In this document: one piece after another, positions 42,939 to 51,598 of the stretch
Layout of the letters: each line of letters starts with the position of its first letter
Position numbering within the stretch: position 1 is the stretch's first letter
Origin: JAFGDI01 sp963667715
GTDB taxonomy: Bacteria > Planctomycetota > Phycisphaerae > Sedimentisphaerales > SM23-30
Direction of reading: 5' to 3'
Length of the DNA: 64,000 nt
Assembly (NCBI GenBank): GCA_963667715.1
Contig: OY763926.1
Span: 496,001-560,000, forward strand
Program-made: the position numbers and the translations under genes
Notes under the pieces: model-generated
Seen by the model: only the letters and a program-made list of their open reading frames with translations
Database searches by the model: none
What the model was told of the DNA's origin: nothing

Positions 42939-45608
42939 ATGTCCGGAAGGATATGGACATATATATTGGGGCTGATTACGTTCTTGGCAATGCCGGCGTT
43001 TTCTCAGCTTGCGAATAATGGTCATCAGGTGGTCTCTAGTTTCGATTTTGAAGAAAGAGCTGTCCATTATCAGGACCTCCCGATGTTTTGGAGCAAGATT
43101 GTCAATATGGAAGGGTTCCCGCATTATTCTCGCGGTATCCTTTCTCAGGATCGGGCCCATAGCGGAAGTTACAGTTTCAAACTTATCTCTGACGGCGGTA
43201 GTGTCGGCTTTGAATATGACAGACGCCGTCAGGTGGTAAAACCAGGTAGCGATTGTCAGGTAACCAGCTATGTATCATTAAAAGATGCCCGCGATTGCCG
43301 GGCTCAAATAAGCTGCTTTCTGACTGACCGACTTGGCCGGGAAATTGAGGGTAGCCGCAGGTATTCCAGACTGGTCTCTATCGCTGATCAGACCGGTGGC
43401 GATTGGGCCAGAGTTGACGTCTATATTCCCGGCGAGTTCCCCGATGCCAGGTATATTTCCGTTAGTGTTTGGCTATTGCAAAAGAGCCAGTGGGATAAAA
43501 CCATGGCCGGTGCAAATGTATTCGAACAGAATATCAAGGCGGTCGCTTGGTTTGATGATATTGGTATTTTCCAATTGCCTAGAGTTCTACTCAAAACTGA
43601 TCAGATAGCAAATGTATTTGGACCGGACGAGGAGCCGATAGTTAAGGTTGAATTGCAGAGTGCCGGTATTCTCGATTATCGCGCAGATATGGTAATACGC
43701 GACCGCAACTCTCGTGAAATATTCCATCAGGGCTGGGTTCTATCTGGTGTCGAAGGCGAAATAAAGATAAATGAGTTTCCGCTTGGTGACTTACCTGCCG
43801 GATTGTACAAGGCCCGTCTTAAAATATTCTCCTCTGGTGTATTGATCGCCGTTAGGGATATGACTTTTGCCCGACTGGCTCCGCTCCAGACTGGTAACCT
43901 CGAAGGTGGTTATGATTTTGGCGTTCTGGCCATGGATGAATATTCCGGCAATATTGATGAGATAATCGAACTATCCAAAAAAATGCAGGCCAAAATAATT
44001 AAAATGCCTGTCTGGCGCAGTCCTGCCAGCAGTTCACCTTCCATTCTTACTGTTAAGGATTTCGATAAGCGATTGATCGATCTGGAAGAGTCTCGTATCA
44101 GACTTGTAGCAACTTTTGACAAGGTATCCTCCGAGGTCGCTTCCAGTATGGATATGGTCGGCAGTAGTCTCCTTGATGTACTTAGCCAGAACACTCAGGC
44201 CTGGCAAAGTGAAATTGAATTCATTCTTGCCCGTTATGCCCTGCAGATCCCTTTCTGGCAGATCGGCCCGGACCATGCTGAAACTATGCAATGGGACCCT
44301 CGTGTTAAAAATGTCGCCCAGAAGCTTCGTACTGAATTTGATAAGGTTGTGCGAAACACAAAGTTAAATGTGCCGGTTGAAGCAAACTTTAATGTCTCTT
44401 TTGATGATGTGGGAACGCGTTCTGTTACTATGTATGTCCCGTCATCCATTTTGCCCAGTTATATCCCGGACTATATTGACGTTGCTCAGGAAAATGGCTT
44501 GTCTGATGTATGGGCCACTATCGAACCGCTCGCTAGTAGTATGTATTTTGAAGATGATGTACTCGTCGATTTTACCAAACGTCTTATCTATGCTGTAAAG
44601 TCAGAATGTGAAGCAGTATTTATTCCTCACCCATGGAAAAAGCAGGAAGTAAACGCTATTGAAGGTATAGAAGTAACAGAAAACTTCCTGGTATTTCGTA
44701 CTGTCTCTGATATGCTCAGTGGTGCGGTTTTACTTGGCGAGTTCGAGCTTACTCATGGTGTACCTGTTCTCTTGTTCGATTGTAACGGACAGGGAGTAAT
44801 GGTCGTCTGGGATGAACATCATGACCCTCGCTCTGGCGATTTGCCGCGTGAGCTGGAACTATACCTTGGCGAACGCCCGGTTGCAACTGACGTCTTCGGT
44901 AACTCTCATTATCTCGCAAAAAATAATGAACGCAGTGTACTCAAACTTACTAACTGGCCTCAGATTGTTAGCGGTATTGACATGGATATTACCATGTTGA
45001 GAGCATCTGTCAGGCTTGAACCTTCTGTGCTCGAGTCTAGTATTTTTAGCCAGAGAGCAAGGCTTGTATTTAGTAATCCATTCAATACAACTATTATGGG
45101 GGAAGCCAGGATAAAGCTTGATAATGCCGGTCAGAAATACTGGCTTGTTGAACCACAGGTATTTAACTTTGTACTTAAGCCGGGGCAAAATTTTGAAACT
45201 GACCTTAAGCTAAAGTTCCCTAGCAGTGAGCAGGGCGGTAACAAAGATTTTGATCTTGGTATCAGGGTCGATGCTGAGCAGAGCTATTACCTTGATATTA
45301 AAGTTCCGTTTGTCGTTGATATGAAGGATATTGACGTTAGGGTCTTTGCACGCAAGGTTAATAATAATGATATGATGGTTCAGATGGTAATGACCAACAA
45401 TGGCACCGAGCAGTATTCAATGGTAACTTTCATGTATTACCCTGATATGGATTATGATGAAAAAAGTGCCCGGCTGGAACCAGGGACGACGATTACTCGT
45501 AATTTTATCCTGAGAAATGCAACTGAATGGATTGGTAGATATGTCAGGGTCGGCCTGAGAGATCCTCGCGGCGATAAATGTATAAATTATCAGCTTAAGA
45601 TTCAATAA
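42939..45608 (+). CDS. Large exported protein of unknown function (889 aa)
   Basis: Signal peptide 1-22 (cut near AFS-QL). Residues 25-215 resemble a carbohydrate-binding-module-like jelly roll (VVSSFDFEE, HSGSYSFKLISDG, VWLLQKSQWDKT, AVAWFDDIGIFQLP). Residues 220-325 look like an Ig-type linker. Residues 330-610 have the alternating pattern of a TIM barrel related to glycoside hydrolases (FWQIGPDHAETMQWDP; VPVEANFNVSF; DVWATIEPLAS). Residues 640-889 are beta-sandwich modules. No catalytic pair can be assigned with confidence. AGGAG lies 8 bases before the ATG. It is between an ACT-domain gene and ribD, neither of which explains it. Confidence 0.7.
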   Translation: MSGRIWTYILGLITFLAMPAFSQLANNGHQVVSSFDFEERAVHYQDLPMFWSKIVNMEGFPHYSRGILSQDRAHSGSYSFKLISDGGSVGFEYDRRRQVVKPGSDCQVTSYVSLKDARDCRAQISCFLTDRLGREIEGSRRYSRLVSIADQTGGDWARVDVYIPGEFPDARYISVSVWLLQKSQWDKTMAGANVFEQNIKAVAWFDDIGIFQLPRVLLKTDQIANVFGPDEEPIVKVELQSAGILDYRADMVIRDRNSREIFHQGWVLSGVEGEIKINEFPLGDLPAGLYKARLKIFSSGVLIAVRDMTFARLAPLQTGNLEGGYDFGVLAMDEYSGNIDEIIELSKKMQAKIIKMPVWRSPASSSPSILTVKDFDKRLIDLEESRIRLVATFDKVSSEVASSMDMVGSSLLDVLSQNTQAWQSEIEFILARYALQIPFWQIGPDHAETMQWDPRVKNVAQKLRTEFDKVVRNTKLNVPVEANFNVSFDDVGTRSVTMYVPSSILPSYIPDYIDVAQENGLSDVWATIEPLASSMYFEDDVLVDFTKRLIYAVKSECEAVFIPHPWKKQEVNAIEGIEVTENFLVFRTVSDMLSGAVLLGEFELTHGVPVLLFDCNGQGVMVVWDEHHDPRSGDLPRELELYLGERPVATDVFGNSHYLAKNNERSVLKLTNWPQIVSGIDMDITMLRASVRLEPSVLESSIFSQRARLVFSNPFNTTIMGEARIKLDNAGQKYWLVEPQVFNFVLKPGQNFETDLKLKFPSSEQGGNKDFDLGIRVDAEQSYYLDIKVPFVVDMKDIDVRVFARKVNNNDMMVQMVMTNNGTEQYSMVTFMYYPDMDYDEKSARLEPGTTITRNFILRNATEWIGRYVRVGLRDPRGDKCINYQLKIQ

Positions 45609-45670
45609 AAATATACGGTAGTAGCGTAAGCTATTCACTAACTCATAAATCCTATATTCCCGGTGACTCT

Positions 45671-46777
45671 ATGGAAAACAAAATCAAATATATGAGTAGG
45701 GCATTAGAGCTGGCTCGTATGGGAGCTGGTCGTGTTTCACCTAACCCTATGGTTGGTGCTGTTATTGTCAAAGACGATGAAGTGATTGGCGAAGGCTATC
45801 ATCATACTTTTGGTAATGACCATGCTGAAGTTGATGCTATTAAGTGTTGTAAGAGGCTCGGCAATGACCCTGCTGGCTCGACCATGTATGTCACTCTTGA
45901 GCCGTGTTGTCATCATGGTAAAACACCGCCCTGTACTGATGCAATTATTGCCGCTGGTATAACCACCGTTGAAATTGCCACTATCGACGATTTCGACAAG
46001 GTGCAGGGACGCGGCGTTGATGTGCTCAGAGATGCCGACATAGCCGTAAATATCGGACTTTGCGAAGAGCAGGCCAGAGAACTAAATGATGGGTTCTTTA
46101 CTCTGGTTAAGTACGGTAGGCCCATAGTCCTGCTCAAGTGGGCACAAAGCGTCGACGGCAAGATAACCTTCAGAGAAGGTGACGATCGCAGGTGGTTTAC
46201 CGGCACTGGCTCTCGGATCGATGTGCATAGATTACGCGATCGTTGTGACGCTATCCTCGTAGGCAGCGGCACATGCCTGTGTGATGACCCTATGCTAAAT
46301 GTTCGGCTTCCCGATGTTAATGCCAGTCGCCTAAAAAGGGTGGTGCTTGACGGCAATCTGGCACTGCCGGCTGACCGTAAACTTTTTAACAGTCCAGAAG
46401 CAGGGCCAACGTATATTATGACTACTCGAGCGGCTATCGACTCTAATCCTGACAAGGCCGAGACTCTGGAGACTCTGGGCTGTGAGCTGGTAGTTGTCGA
46501 AAAAAATAACTCTGGCCAGCTTGTCCTTACGGATATCCTCGATGAACTGGGACGCCTTGGGGTATGCTACCTTATGGTTGAAGGTGGTGCAAAGGTGCTT
46601 GATTCATTTATATCGCAAAAACTTGCTGACCGTGTTATATGTTATCTGGCTCCGGTTTTTGTCGGTGAAGGCCCAGGTGTAGTTTCCGCCGCTTTCTCTA
46701 CCAGTTTTACACTATCAAATGTCAGCAGCCGCCTTATCGAAGATGATGTAGTTATAGAAGGCAAAATTTGCTACTGA
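45671..46777 (+). CDS. ribD: Bifunctional riboflavin biosynthesis deaminase/reductase RibD
   Basis: 368 residues. The N-terminal zinc cytidine-deaminase-like domain (1-145) has HAEVDAI and PCCHHGKTPPC, the zinc ligands. The C-terminal reductase domain (148-368) has LLKWAQSVDGKI, the substrate/NADPH motif, and LMVEGGAKVLDSF. It catalyses the second and third steps from the GTP cyclohydrolase II product. ribH in this window acts later in the same pathway but lies 40 kb away. A clear terminator follows. Confidence 0.95.
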   Translation: MENKIKYMSRALELARMGAGRVSPNPMVGAVIVKDDEVIGEGYHHTFGNDHAEVDAIKCCKRLGNDPAGSTMYVTLEPCCHHGKTPPCTDAIIAAGITTVEIATIDDFDKVQGRGVDVLRDADIAVNIGLCEEQARELNDGFFTLVKYGRPIVLLKWAQSVDGKITFREGDDRRWFTGTGSRIDVHRLRDRCDAILVGSGTCLCDDPMLNVRLPDVNASRLKRVVLDGNLALPADRKLFNSPEAGPTYIMTTRAAIDSNPDKAETLETLGCELVVVEKNNSGQLVLTDILDELGRLGVCYLMVEGGAKVLDSFISQKLADRVICYLAPVFVGEGPGVVSAAFSTSFTLSNVSSRLIEDDVVIEGKICY

Positions 46778-46780
46778 TTA

Positions 46781-46823
46781 ACCTAAGTTTCTTTTTAGAA
46801 AAGGCTTAGGTATATAGTTTTTT
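46781..46823 (+). terminator. ribD terminator
   Basis: acctaag / cttaggt with inner tttct/agaaa pairing, then TTTTTT a few bases later. Confidence 0.8.
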
Positions 46824-46850
46824 CAGTTTAACTAAATGAAATATAAGAAT

Positions 46851-46883
46851 AAATCAGGCTTGCCCAATCGGTGAGTCTGATTT
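46851..46883. other. Stable 14-bp hairpin of unknown role
   Basis: aaatcaggcttgcc pairs with ggtgagtctgattt (some wobble) across caatc. It lies between the ribD terminator and the promoter of the candidate RNA. It may be a second terminator. Confidence 0.5.
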
Positions 46884-46929
46884 ATCTCTTCTTCCAACCC
46901 AACCACTTTTACCTTTTTAGAAAATATAC

Positions 46930-46957
46930 TTGCAAACTACACTCCACCTGCTATAAT
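46930..46957 (+). promoter_or_regulatory. Strong promoter for the candidate small RNA / tRNA-Gln
   Basis: TTGCAA (46930-46935) and a perfect TATAAT (46952-46957) are 16 bases apart, the best sigma-70-type promoter in this intergenic region. Predicted start is near 46964. Confidence 0.7.
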
Positions 46958-46963
46958 TTCCCT

Positions 46964-47065
46964 TCTATCTGTTGCATGGGGCAGCTTATGCAATGGGCCA
47001 GGACAGCGCGGATTGCCTGGTACAAGCCTCGACAGATACAGCCACCCGCGTCTTGATTATTTTTT
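46964..47065 (+). ncRNA. Candidate structured RNA of about 100 nt
   Basis: Directly after the strong promoter, TATCTGT (46966-46972) pairs with ACAGATA (47032-47038) to close a three-way junction. Inside are the hairpin ttgcat/atgcaa and the hairpin ccagg/cctgg. A competing pairing exists between cgcgg in the second hairpin and ccgcg just downstream (near 47045-47050), followed by ATTATTTTTT. There is no credible reading frame. I do not recognise a known family (not SRP RNA, tRNA or a familiar riboswitch). It could be a stand-alone sRNA or a leader for tRNA-Gln and prs. Confidence 0.5.
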
Positions 47066-47147
47066 CAAGGCTAGAAGTTGTTGTATTCTTCCCCCTCTTG
47101 GCTTGTCCAATCTAATCCCTTGTCCAATAAAGATTTAAATTATTTAC

Positions 47148-47219
47148 TACCCGATGGTGTAATCGGTAACACAGGAGTTTTTGGTACTTCTATTCCAGGT
47201 TCGAGTCCTGGTCGGGTAG
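47148..47219 (+). tRNA. tRNA-Gln (UUG anticodon)
   Basis: The 72-base cloverleaf has acceptor stem TACCCGA/TCGGGTA, D arm GTG-taatcggtaa-CAC, anticodon stem GGAGT/ACTTC (one G-U) with loop TTTTGGT, and T arm CCAGG-TTCGAGT-CCTGG, with discriminator G. Bases 34-36 of the loop are TTG, reading CAA/CAG for Gln. CCA is not encoded. It lies between the candidate RNA and prs. Confidence 0.93.
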
Positions 47220-47300
47220 TATATATATAAATTTCTGGCTTCGGTCAGAGCCTTGCTTTGAAAAATTATTTAACAAGTAGATAGTGAAAGGTTGTACCAC

Positions 47301-48248
47301 TTGAGAATTTTTAGCGGTAATGCGAATAAAGAGCTCGCACTAAAAATATGCGAGTATATGGGGCTTGAGCTCGGTAATGCGGATGTAACTCCTTTTCCCG
47401 ACGGCGAATCTCATGTACGTATTTTTGACGATGTTCGTGGCCAGGATTGCTTTGTAATTCAGCCGACACATTGTCCGGTAAATGATAACCTTATGGAATT
47501 ACTGGTCTTTATCGATTCGCTGCATCGTGCTTCGGCACGGCGTATTACTGCTGTGCTGCCGTACTACGGCTATGCCAGACAGGATCGCAAAAGCCAGGGG
47601 CGTACTCCTATTACCGCTAAGCTGGTTGCTAATATGCTTACCGCTGCTAAGTGTGATCGTGTGCTGGCTATCGACCTGCATGCTGAACAGATTCAGGGTT
47701 TCTTCGATATCCCGCTGGATCATCTCACTGCGGTACCTGTTATCAGCAGATATTTCTCTGAGATAAACCTGCCTAATCAGGTTATTGTCTCACCTGATGT
47801 TGGTAATATGAAAACTGCTAACGTTTACGCCAGAATACTTGGCGGTGAGCTCGCAGTTATTGATAAACAGAGAAAGAGCGGCAGCGAAGTTGTCATGGGC
47901 CATATTATTGGTGATGTCAACGGACGCGATGTTCTTATGTTTGACGATATGATCTCTACTGCAGGTACTATTTGTTCCGCTGCAGAGGTTGTTAAAGATC
48001 ACGGTGCTAACTCTGTCAGAGTTGCAGCCACTCACGGCGTTTTCGCCGGGCCTGCTCTCGAAAGACTTGCAAGCTCGGTGATCGATGAAGTAGTAGTAAC
48101 TGATACTATTGCTTTAACAGATGAAGTTAAAAAACTTGATAAATTGAAGGTGCTCTCGGTTGCTCAGCTTATTGGCGAAGCTATCGACAGTATCCATCAT
48201 GATAAATCAGTTAGTGCAATTTTTAAGAAATACAAATTAATGAGGTAA
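47301..48248 (+). CDS. prs: Ribose-phosphate pyrophosphokinase
   Basis: 315 residues from a TTG at 47301. AAAGG (47287-47291) is 9 bases upstream of it, and the protein then begins RIFSGNANKELA as in the family; a TTG at 47292 would overlap the ribosome site. Makes PRPP from ribose-5-phosphate and ATP for nucleotide, His and Trp synthesis. Motifs: PFPDGE near 34, YYGYARQDRK near 95, DLHAEQIQGFFD near 128, and the PRPP-binding VLMFDDMISTAGT near 216. rplY begins 2 bases after its stop, so the two are translated together. Confidence 0.95.
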   Translation: MRIFSGNANKELALKICEYMGLELGNADVTPFPDGESHVRIFDDVRGQDCFVIQPTHCPVNDNLMELLVFIDSLHRASARRITAVLPYYGYARQDRKSQGRTPITAKLVANMLTAAKCDRVLAIDLHAEQIQGFFDIPLDHLTAVPVISRYFSEINLPNQVIVSPDVGNMKTANVYARILGGELAVIDKQRKSGSEVVMGHIIGDVNGRDVLMFDDMISTAGTICSAAEVVKDHGANSVRVAATHGVFAGPALERLASSVIDEVVVTDTIALTDEVKKLDKLKVLSVAQLIGEAIDSIHHDKSVSAIFKKYKLMR

Positions 48249-48250
48249 AG

Positions 48251-48877
48251 ATGTCACAAGCAGTATCATTAAAAGCTGAAAAGCGTACATCATTTGGCCG
48301 TCGCAGCACAGTTCAGGCTCGTGCAGCAGGCAAGATGCCGGCAATTGTTTATGGCCACAAGCAGCAGGAAGTTGCAGTATGTGTTGATGCCCATGAACTG
48401 AACATGGCTCTGAAGCACCACCACCGTCTTTTTGACCTGGACTTTGGCGATGCTAAGGAAACTGTTATGGTTAAGGATGTTCAGTATAACTATCTTGGCG
48501 ATACTATCATCCACCTGGACTTCGCGCGTGTTGATATTCACGAAAAAGTTCATGTTCAGGTTGAGGTCGCTCTCAAGGGTACTGCCAAAGGTGCCGGCGA
48601 AGGTGGCGTTCTGGAACAGCGTCTCAGCGATATCGAGCTCGAATGTGAAGCTATGAATATCCCGGAAATAATCAAGGTTAACGTTTCTGAACTCGGTGTG
48701 GGTGAAGTTCTCACCGCTGGTCAGATCGAACTGCCTGCTGGTTCTTCTCTGGTTACTGATGCTTCTACTCCGGTTGCAGCTGTTGTGGTTGTAGTTGAGA
48801 AGGAAGATGTTGAAGGCGAAGAAGGTTCTGATGAGCCGGAAGTTATTGGTCGCCCTGCTGGTGAAGACGAAGAATAA
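48251..48877 (+). CDS. rplY: Ribosomal protein L25/Ctc
   Basis: 208 residues. The N-terminal 5S-rRNA-binding domain (LKAEKRTSFGRRSTVQARAAGKMPAIVYG) is followed by the Ctc-type C-terminal beta domain (about 95-185) and a very acidic tail (EDVEGEEGSDEPE). GAGGT before the ATG overlaps the prs stop. The prs-rplY(ctc)-pth order is common in many bacteria. pth follows after 74 bases that include a hairpin (48906-48930). Confidence 0.94.
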   Translation: MSQAVSLKAEKRTSFGRRSTVQARAAGKMPAIVYGHKQQEVAVCVDAHELNMALKHHHRLFDLDFGDAKETVMVKDVQYNYLGDTIIHLDFARVDIHEKVHVQVEVALKGTAKGAGEGGVLEQRLSDIELECEAMNIPEIIKVNVSELGVGEVLTAGQIELPAGSSLVTDASTPVAAVVVVVEKEDVEGEEGSDEPEVIGRPAGEDEE

Positions 48878-48905
48878 TTCGACTGTTTGAATACAGCTTA
48901 ATATA

Positions 48906-48930
48906 ACAGTTTCATAACATACGAAACTGT
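48906..48930 (+). other. Intergenic hairpin rplY-pth
   Basis: acagtttc pairs perfectly with gaaactgt across a 9-base loop. Without a T-run it is more likely an mRNA-processing or stability element than a terminator. Confidence 0.45.
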
Positions 48931-48951
48931 AATTTAGAATGGATATATTAT

Positions 48952-49518
48952 ATGAAGCTGATAGTCGGATTAGGAAACCCCGGACCTGAATACCGAAATA
49001 GCCGCCATAACATTGGTTTTATGGTTGTTGAACGGTTAGCTCAGAAATGGGGGATTGATTTAAGCCGAAATAAGTTCCAGGGCATTTACGGCAATGGAAC
49101 CTGTGCTTTTGAAAGTGTGGTTTTACTTAAACCGCAAACTTACATGAACCGCAGCGGCGGCAGTGTCCTGCAAGCCATGGTCTTTTATAAGGCCGACCTG
49201 GAAGATCTGCTGGTTGTCTATGATGACCTCGCTATCGACCTGGGTGTCTTACGCGGCAGAGCTAAAGGCTCAGCTGGTGGACACAACGGCGTAAAAGATA
49301 TTATTAACCGCCTTGGATGCGATGACTTCTCTCGTTTGAGAGTAGGCATCGGGGCGCCAAGATTCGGTAATACTGTAAAGCATGTCCTTGGTGACTTTAC
49401 CGACGATGAACAAAATATCGTCTGTGATTCCATCGCCCGGGCATCGGAGGCAGTTGAATCGTGGGTTAATAATGGTATTAAGGATATGATGAATAGTTTC
49501 AACGGATCTGATAAATGA
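48952..49518 (+). CDS. pth: Peptidyl-tRNA hydrolase
   Basis: 188 residues, the usual length. Releases peptides from prematurely dropped peptidyl-tRNA. Motifs: VGLGNPGPEYRNSRHNIGF with the catalytic His20, LLKPQTYMNRSG, VYDDLAIDLG and GSAGGHNGVKDI. The ribosome site is weak. It is followed by rpsF after 79 bases and begins the pth-rpsF-ssb-rpsR-rplI-dnaB cluster. Confidence 0.95.
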   Translation: MKLIVGLGNPGPEYRNSRHNIGFMVVERLAQKWGIDLSRNKFQGIYGNGTCAFESVVLLKPQTYMNRSGGSVLQAMVFYKADLEDLLVVYDDLAIDLGVLRGRAKGSAGGHNGVKDIINRLGCDDFSRLRVGIGAPRFGNTVKHVLGDFTDDEQNIVCDSIARASEAVESWVNNGIKDMMNSFNGSDK

Positions 49519-49597
49519 TTCGTAGAAAATATAAAGTATATATAATAAACAGTAATATAAATTAAATGTTTGTGCACTTTATGTGCGGGAGGTTGCT

Positions 49598-50053
49598 TTG
49601 AGCAGCAGCGTAGTTCGAAAATATGAAGGAATGTTCCTGGTGGATTCCGCCCTGGCAACAGGAAACTGGAATGGCGTTGTAGAGAGCATCGAAACAGTAC
49701 TCAAGCGTGCCAATGCCGAATTGCTTTCCCTGAAAAAATGGGATGATTGTAAGCTTTGCTATCCTGTGGCTGGCGTAGCTCGCGGTACTTATGTATTGAC
49801 TTATTTCGATGCTGATCCTTCAGCTATCACTGGTATTGAACGCGATGTTCAGATCTCAGAAGAAATTCTGCGTGTCCTGATCCTTCGTGCTGATGTTATA
49901 CCTCAGGATATTCTTGATGCCCCTACTCCACTTGAAAGTGGTAAGGACGATGATAAGAGTATGGATGAAGAAGGAGCTGAAGTAGAATCTGATTCTGATG
50001 ATTCTGACGTAGAAGAAGTTGAAGCTCCTTCAATTGACGAAATTGAAGACTAA
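49598..50053 (+). CDS. rpsF: Ribosomal protein S6
   Basis: 151 residues from a TTG at 49598, with GGGAGG (49587-49592) 5 bases upstream; a GTG at 49583 would overlap that site. The S6 ferredoxin-like fold is clear (YEGMFLVDSALA, LKKWDDCKLCYPVAGVARGTYVLTYF, then ISEEILRVLILRAD). An acidic C-terminal tail of about 45 residues (DDDKSMDEEGAEVESDSDDSDVEE in part) is longer than in most bacteria. ssb and rpsR follow in the standard order. Confidence 0.93.
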   Translation: MSSSVVRKYEGMFLVDSALATGNWNGVVESIETVLKRANAELLSLKKWDDCKLCYPVAGVARGTYVLTYFDADPSAITGIERDVQISEEILRVLILRADVIPQDILDAPTPLESGKDDDKSMDEEGAEVESDSDDSDVEEVEAPSIDEIED

Positions 50054-50144
50054 GATTGCACTAGCTATTCAGCATTGTTCAGCCTCGGTTTGTCTATATC
50101 AATAGACGCGGGCTTGAGGGTTGCTGTAATGACAGGAGATAGCA

Positions 50145-50603
50145 ATGTCAAGTTATAACAAAGTGATTTTGATGGGTAATCTTGCCCGTGATCCAGAACT
50201 GTCCTACTTGCCGAGTCAGACTGCTGTGGTAGAATTCGCTATCGCTACCAGTCATAAGTACCGCGGTGGTGATGGACAGGATCGCGAAGATACCTGTTTT
50301 ATCGATTGTCGTATGTACGGCAAACGTGCTGAAGTTATTCAGAAGTATTTCACTAAGGGTAAGCCTATCATGATCGAAGGTCGTCTTACCCTTGATCGCT
50401 GGGATGCTCCTGATGGCTCTAAACGTTCTAAGCACAGAGTTTTTATTGAAAACTTCACCTTTGTTGGTAGTGGTAACGGCGGCGGAAATTCCGGCGGCGG
50501 GTTCAATAATGCTCCTCGTCAGTCCAGTATGGATCAGGTTGGTATGTCTAATAATGATTATGACATTCCTCAGTCGCCTGCTGACGACGATATCCCGTTT
50601 TAA
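50145..50603 (+). CDS. ssb: Single-stranded DNA-binding protein
   Basis: 152 residues. An OB-fold at 1-108 (YNKVILMGNLARDPELSY; FIDCRMYGKRAEVIQKYF; GRLTLDRWD) is followed by a Gly/Asn/Gln-rich linker and the acidic tip DDDIPF, which recruits replication and repair proteins. AGGAG lies upstream of the ATG. Its place between rpsF and rpsR is conserved in many phyla. Confidence 0.95.
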   Translation: MSSYNKVILMGNLARDPELSYLPSQTAVVEFAIATSHKYRGGDGQDREDTCFIDCRMYGKRAEVIQKYFTKGKPIMIEGRLTLDRWDAPDGSKRSKHRVFIENFTFVGSGNGGGNSGGGFNNAPRQSSMDQVGMSNNDYDIPQSPADDDIPF

Positions 50604-50729
50604 TGAAGTGATCGGCGGTCTTACGCCGTATAAATATTAGTAAAAATGGTATCTGGTTCAGTCCGGATATAATAAGTTCGGTTCATCATTAGATGGTCCG
50701 AGGTTTTAACTTTCAGCGGAGTATTTAAC

Positions 50730-50957
50730 GTGGCTAAAAGAGTTAGTTCTACAAGAGAAAAAAGTGAATGCAGATTCTGCAGATCTAAGACAACTTATAT
50801 TGATTACAAGGATATCGAGACTCTTTCAAGATTGCTTACTCAGCGTGGTAAGATCTTCTCTCGTAAACGTAGCGGTAACTGTGCTGCTTGTCAGAGAAGA
50901 GTTCAGCTGGCGATCAAACGCGCCAGATACATGGCTCTCCTGCCTTATATCAACTAA
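50730..50957 (+). CDS. rpsR: Ribosomal protein S18
   Basis: 75 residues from a GTG with GCGGAG upstream. Family signature: TYIDYKDIETLSRLLTQRGK then KRSGNCAACQRRVQLAIKRAR. CRFCRS near the start plus CAAC suggests a four-Cys zinc-binding (C+) form. It pairs with S6 on the 30S platform; rpsF is two genes upstream. Confidence 0.95.
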   Translation: MAKRVSSTREKSECRFCRSKTTYIDYKDIETLSRLLTQRGKIFSRKRSGNCAACQRRVQLAIKRARYMALLPYIN

Positions 50958-51084
50958 GTTCAGTCTATAACCGGATCTATCTGGAGAGATGAGCCCGTTG
51001 GCTCTCTGTCTATTATCCCTGGTTGACTGTTTGAGTAAATAAATACGATAAAAGTATAAATATTATAGAAAGAGGATTTATAAG

Positions 51085-51591
51085 ATGAAACTCTTATTAC
51101 TCGAAGATGTACCGAGTCTTGGATATTTCGGTGACGTAGTTGACGTGAAAGACGGCTACGGTCGTAATTACCTGTTGCCTCAGCGCATTGCAGTTGTTCC
51201 TACTGATTCTAAGATCAAGGAAATTGAAACTGAACGTGCTCAGCGTGCTGAAGAACGTCGTATCGAACGTGAAGCACTGGTTAAGACCACTGACAAAGTG
51301 GCTGACGTTGAGATTAGCATCGAGTCTAATGCTAATGATATTGGTCGCCTTTATGGTTCTGTTACCGAAGCTGATATTGCTAAGGCTCTTCAGAACGCTG
51401 GCTATGAAGTGCAGGCCAAGCATATTGCTATGGGACCGCATATCACTCAGCTTGGCTCATTTGATGTGACTTTGAGATTTGCACCAGACCTTAAGGCTAA
51501 GATCAAAGTTAACGTCGTAATGCCGGGAGCAATAGTACAGAATGCAGAACCAGAAGAAAAACCGGAAGCAGCCGCTGAAGGAAACGAATAA
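51085..51591 (+). CDS. rplI: Ribosomal protein L9
   Basis: 168 residues. N-domain (MKLLLLEDVPSLGYFGDVVDVKDGYGRNYLLPQ), the long central helix rich in Glu/Arg (about 40-75), and the C-domain (about 80-150). An acidic extension ends the protein. AAGAGG lies upstream of the ATG. dnaB starts 7 bases after its stop. Confidence 0.95.
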   Translation: MKLLLLEDVPSLGYFGDVVDVKDGYGRNYLLPQRIAVVPTDSKIKEIETERAQRAEERRIEREALVKTTDKVADVEISIESNANDIGRLYGSVTEADIAKALQNAGYEVQAKHIAMGPHITQLGSFDVTLRFAPDLKAKIKVNVVMPGAIVQNAEPEEKPEAAAEGNE

Positions 51592-51598
51592 AGCGAAT

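Noticed and set aside
46964..47065. SRP (4.5S) RNA or T-box leader
   Set aside because: The conserved SRP core (ggaagcagcc-type loop) and the T-box GGTGG element are absent.
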